In this document: positions 20,561 to 21,532 of the stretch, piece after piece
How positions within the stretch are numbered: the first letter of the stretch is position 1
How the letters are laid out: each line of letters starts with the position of its first letter
Assembly (NCBI RefSeq): GCF_900199545.1
Contig: NZ_LT962670.1
Span: 702,424 to 723,955, forward strand
Length of the DNA: 21,532 bases
Direction: 5' to 3'
Source: Raoultibacter massiliensis
GTDB taxonomy: Bacteria; Actinomycetota; Coriobacteriia; Coriobacteriales; Eggerthellaceae
The notes under the pieces: generated by a model
Seen by the model: the letters and a program-made list of their open reading frames with translations, nothing else
Database searches by the model: none
Told to the model about the DNA's origin: nothing
Translations under genes and position numbers: made by a program

Positions 20561-21532
20561 TCAGTACGTATAGCGGTCGGTGTAGGTTGTCCCATCTCCG
20601 ACATATCCGCTCGCGCCGCCTGCGGCTGCGAACGTAAGGTCTATTCGAGTCCAAGTGTTCGACTCAACGATTACCTCCGCACTCACCCAACTGCCATTAA
20701 GATATACCAAATTCCATGCATGGTAAATACCATCAGGGGATACATATCCTGTGATTATTTTGCAGGGAATCCCAAGGCTGCGAAGCATTGCAGCAGCTAA
20801 AGAGGCGTAATCGAAACAAATGCCCTTGCCTTGAGCAATAGTTGAATCAGGGTCGGGAACGTAGCCGGTGGCATCGGCGAGCGCGATGGCCTTCTCGGTG
20901 TCGTAGGCGATGTTGTCCACGATCCACTCGTAAACCGCACGCATGACGTCGCCCTCGTTGGTCGCGCCGGCGGCAAGTTCTTTCGCTTTGGCGACGCAGG
21001 CGCTCTGGTCGGTGTAAGAGCAAAAGACGTTCGGTCGCAAAAACGGCTCGAACTCCGAATCGAGCGTTACATCGGCTGCGGTCGAGTAAAGCTCGACGTA
21101 GTTGTTGCCGCTCGTGTTCTGCATGACGCGAAAGGTGTAAGCGCCATCGCCCATGTTGAGCGGGCAGACAAGAGGCGCCCCGTCGCCGTCCAAATCGTAG
21201 TTGTAGCTCATATCGCCTTGGATTACCTGGAATTTGAGTCGGCTTTCGCTTTCGGCGGATGCCGCGACGTATCCCTGCGCAAGCGACGAGGTGTCGATGA
21301 CCGCTCCGTTTTCGCCTGTAGCGGCAGAAGCATCGAAAGCGGCGGTCGCCATGGTGGGGATCTCGTAGGCGGGTCCATTGGTCGTGCCGTCTGCATTCGA
21401 GGCGCTGCCGGGTGTCGCGGCATCTTCGGAGTCGCATGCCGTAAGCGAGGGGAGGGCGGCAAGTGCAAGCGATAGCGCAAGCAAGAGGGCGAGCGTCGTC
21501 CGCCCTGCCGCGCGAGGCGCCCGGCGCGCCGG
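20561..21532 (-). CDS. Transglutaminase-like lipoprotein (5' end outside window)
   Basis: The frame stays open to the right edge without a usable start. The first residues read PARRAPRAAGRTTLALLL, a basic then hydrophobic signal peptide ending in the lipobox LTAC; the protein is probably anchored as an outside-facing lipoprotein. A linker and beta-like domain follow, then a transglutaminase-like core with the full Cys-His-Asp triad: Cys in GKGICFDYASL (codon 20816-20818), His in YHAWNLVY (20720-20722) and Asp in TRIDLTF (20639-20641). The ending GYVGDGTTYTDRYTY resembles Gram-positive homologues. Such domains act as proteases or transpeptidases; the substrate is unknown. The stretch 20641-20820 is clearly lower in G+C than the rest of the gene. 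It lies 54 bases upstream of the GspF gene on the same strand. Confidence 0.85.
   Translation of the reverse strand, partial: PARRAPRAAGRTTLALLLALSLALAALPSLTACDSEDAATPGSASNADGTTNGPAYEIPTMATAAFDASAATGENGAVIDTSSLAQGYVAASAESESRLKFQVIQGDMSYNYDLDGDGAPLVCPLNMGDGAYTFRVMQNTSGNNYVELYSTAADVTLDSEFEPFLRPNVFCSYTDQSACVAKAKELAAGATNEGDVMRAVYEWIVDNIAYDTEKAIALADATGYVPDPDSTIAQGKGICFDYASLAAAMLRSLGIPCKIITGYVSPDGIYHAWNLVYLNGSWVSAEVIVESNTWTRIDLTFAAAGGASGYVGDGTTYTDRYTY

Overview
The window looks like chromosomal DNA of a high-G+C anaerobic actinobacterium of class Coriobacteriia, probably family Eggerthellaceae (the Eggerthella/Gordonibacter/Adlercreutzia kind). This placement is an inference. It rests on dense high-G+C coding, a System I cytochrome c maturation cluster next to an oxygen-independent (class III) ribonucleotide reductase, a DUF2804 protein, and a pilus-type operon of short, poorly conserved membrane-anchored proteins. 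No rRNA, tRNA, insertion sequence, phage gene or CRISPR array was seen.

Layout. Positions 1-3088 (+): end of a cytochrome c maturation operon (ccmF 3' end, ccmA, ccmB, ccmC, ccmD-like), closed by a hairpin that overlaps the galU promoter. 3237-4049 (+): galU. 4121-5083 (-): a glycerate-type D-2-hydroxyacid dehydrogenase, convergent with galU across a terminator. 5084-6101: about 1 kb without a protein gene. It carries two near-identical ~140-nt structured elements, best read as tandem small-RNA genes on the minus strand. 6102-8765 (+): an APC permease, a homocysteine-methyltransferase-like protein without its zinc cysteines, and a small unknown protein. 8805-11102 (-): a membrane cyclic-di-GMP protein (Cache, degenerate GGDEF, intact EAL). 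11103-11634: regulatory region with a clear NrdR box and a terminator-like leader hairpin. 11635-14567 (+): nrdD and nrdG. 14577-16475 (+): an MscS-type channel and a DUF2804 protein. 16620-21532 (-): a pilus/type II secretion-like operon, transcribed from the right edge leftwards: transglutaminase-like lipoprotein (5' end outside the window), GspF/PilC, four short single-span proteins, and PilT.

How the genes work together. The ccm genes move and attach haem for periplasmic c-type cytochromes, as expected in an anaerobically respiring bacterium. NrdD and NrdG make deoxynucleotides without oxygen under likely NrdR control. The minus-strand operon supplies the platform, retraction ATPase and pilin-like parts of a thin-filament machine. 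The EAL protein may tune cyclic-di-GMP, but no direct link to the pilus genes is visible here.

The most unusual content is the tandem element at 5281-5432 and 5778-5927. Read on the minus strand, each copy has a conserved TATACT -10 box, a hairpin starting at the expected start point, further hairpins whose loops and one linker show CCCCUC-type (anti-Shine-Dalgarno) motifs, and a G+C-rich hairpin followed by a U tract. The 5' hairpin changes sequence between copies but keeps its pairing.
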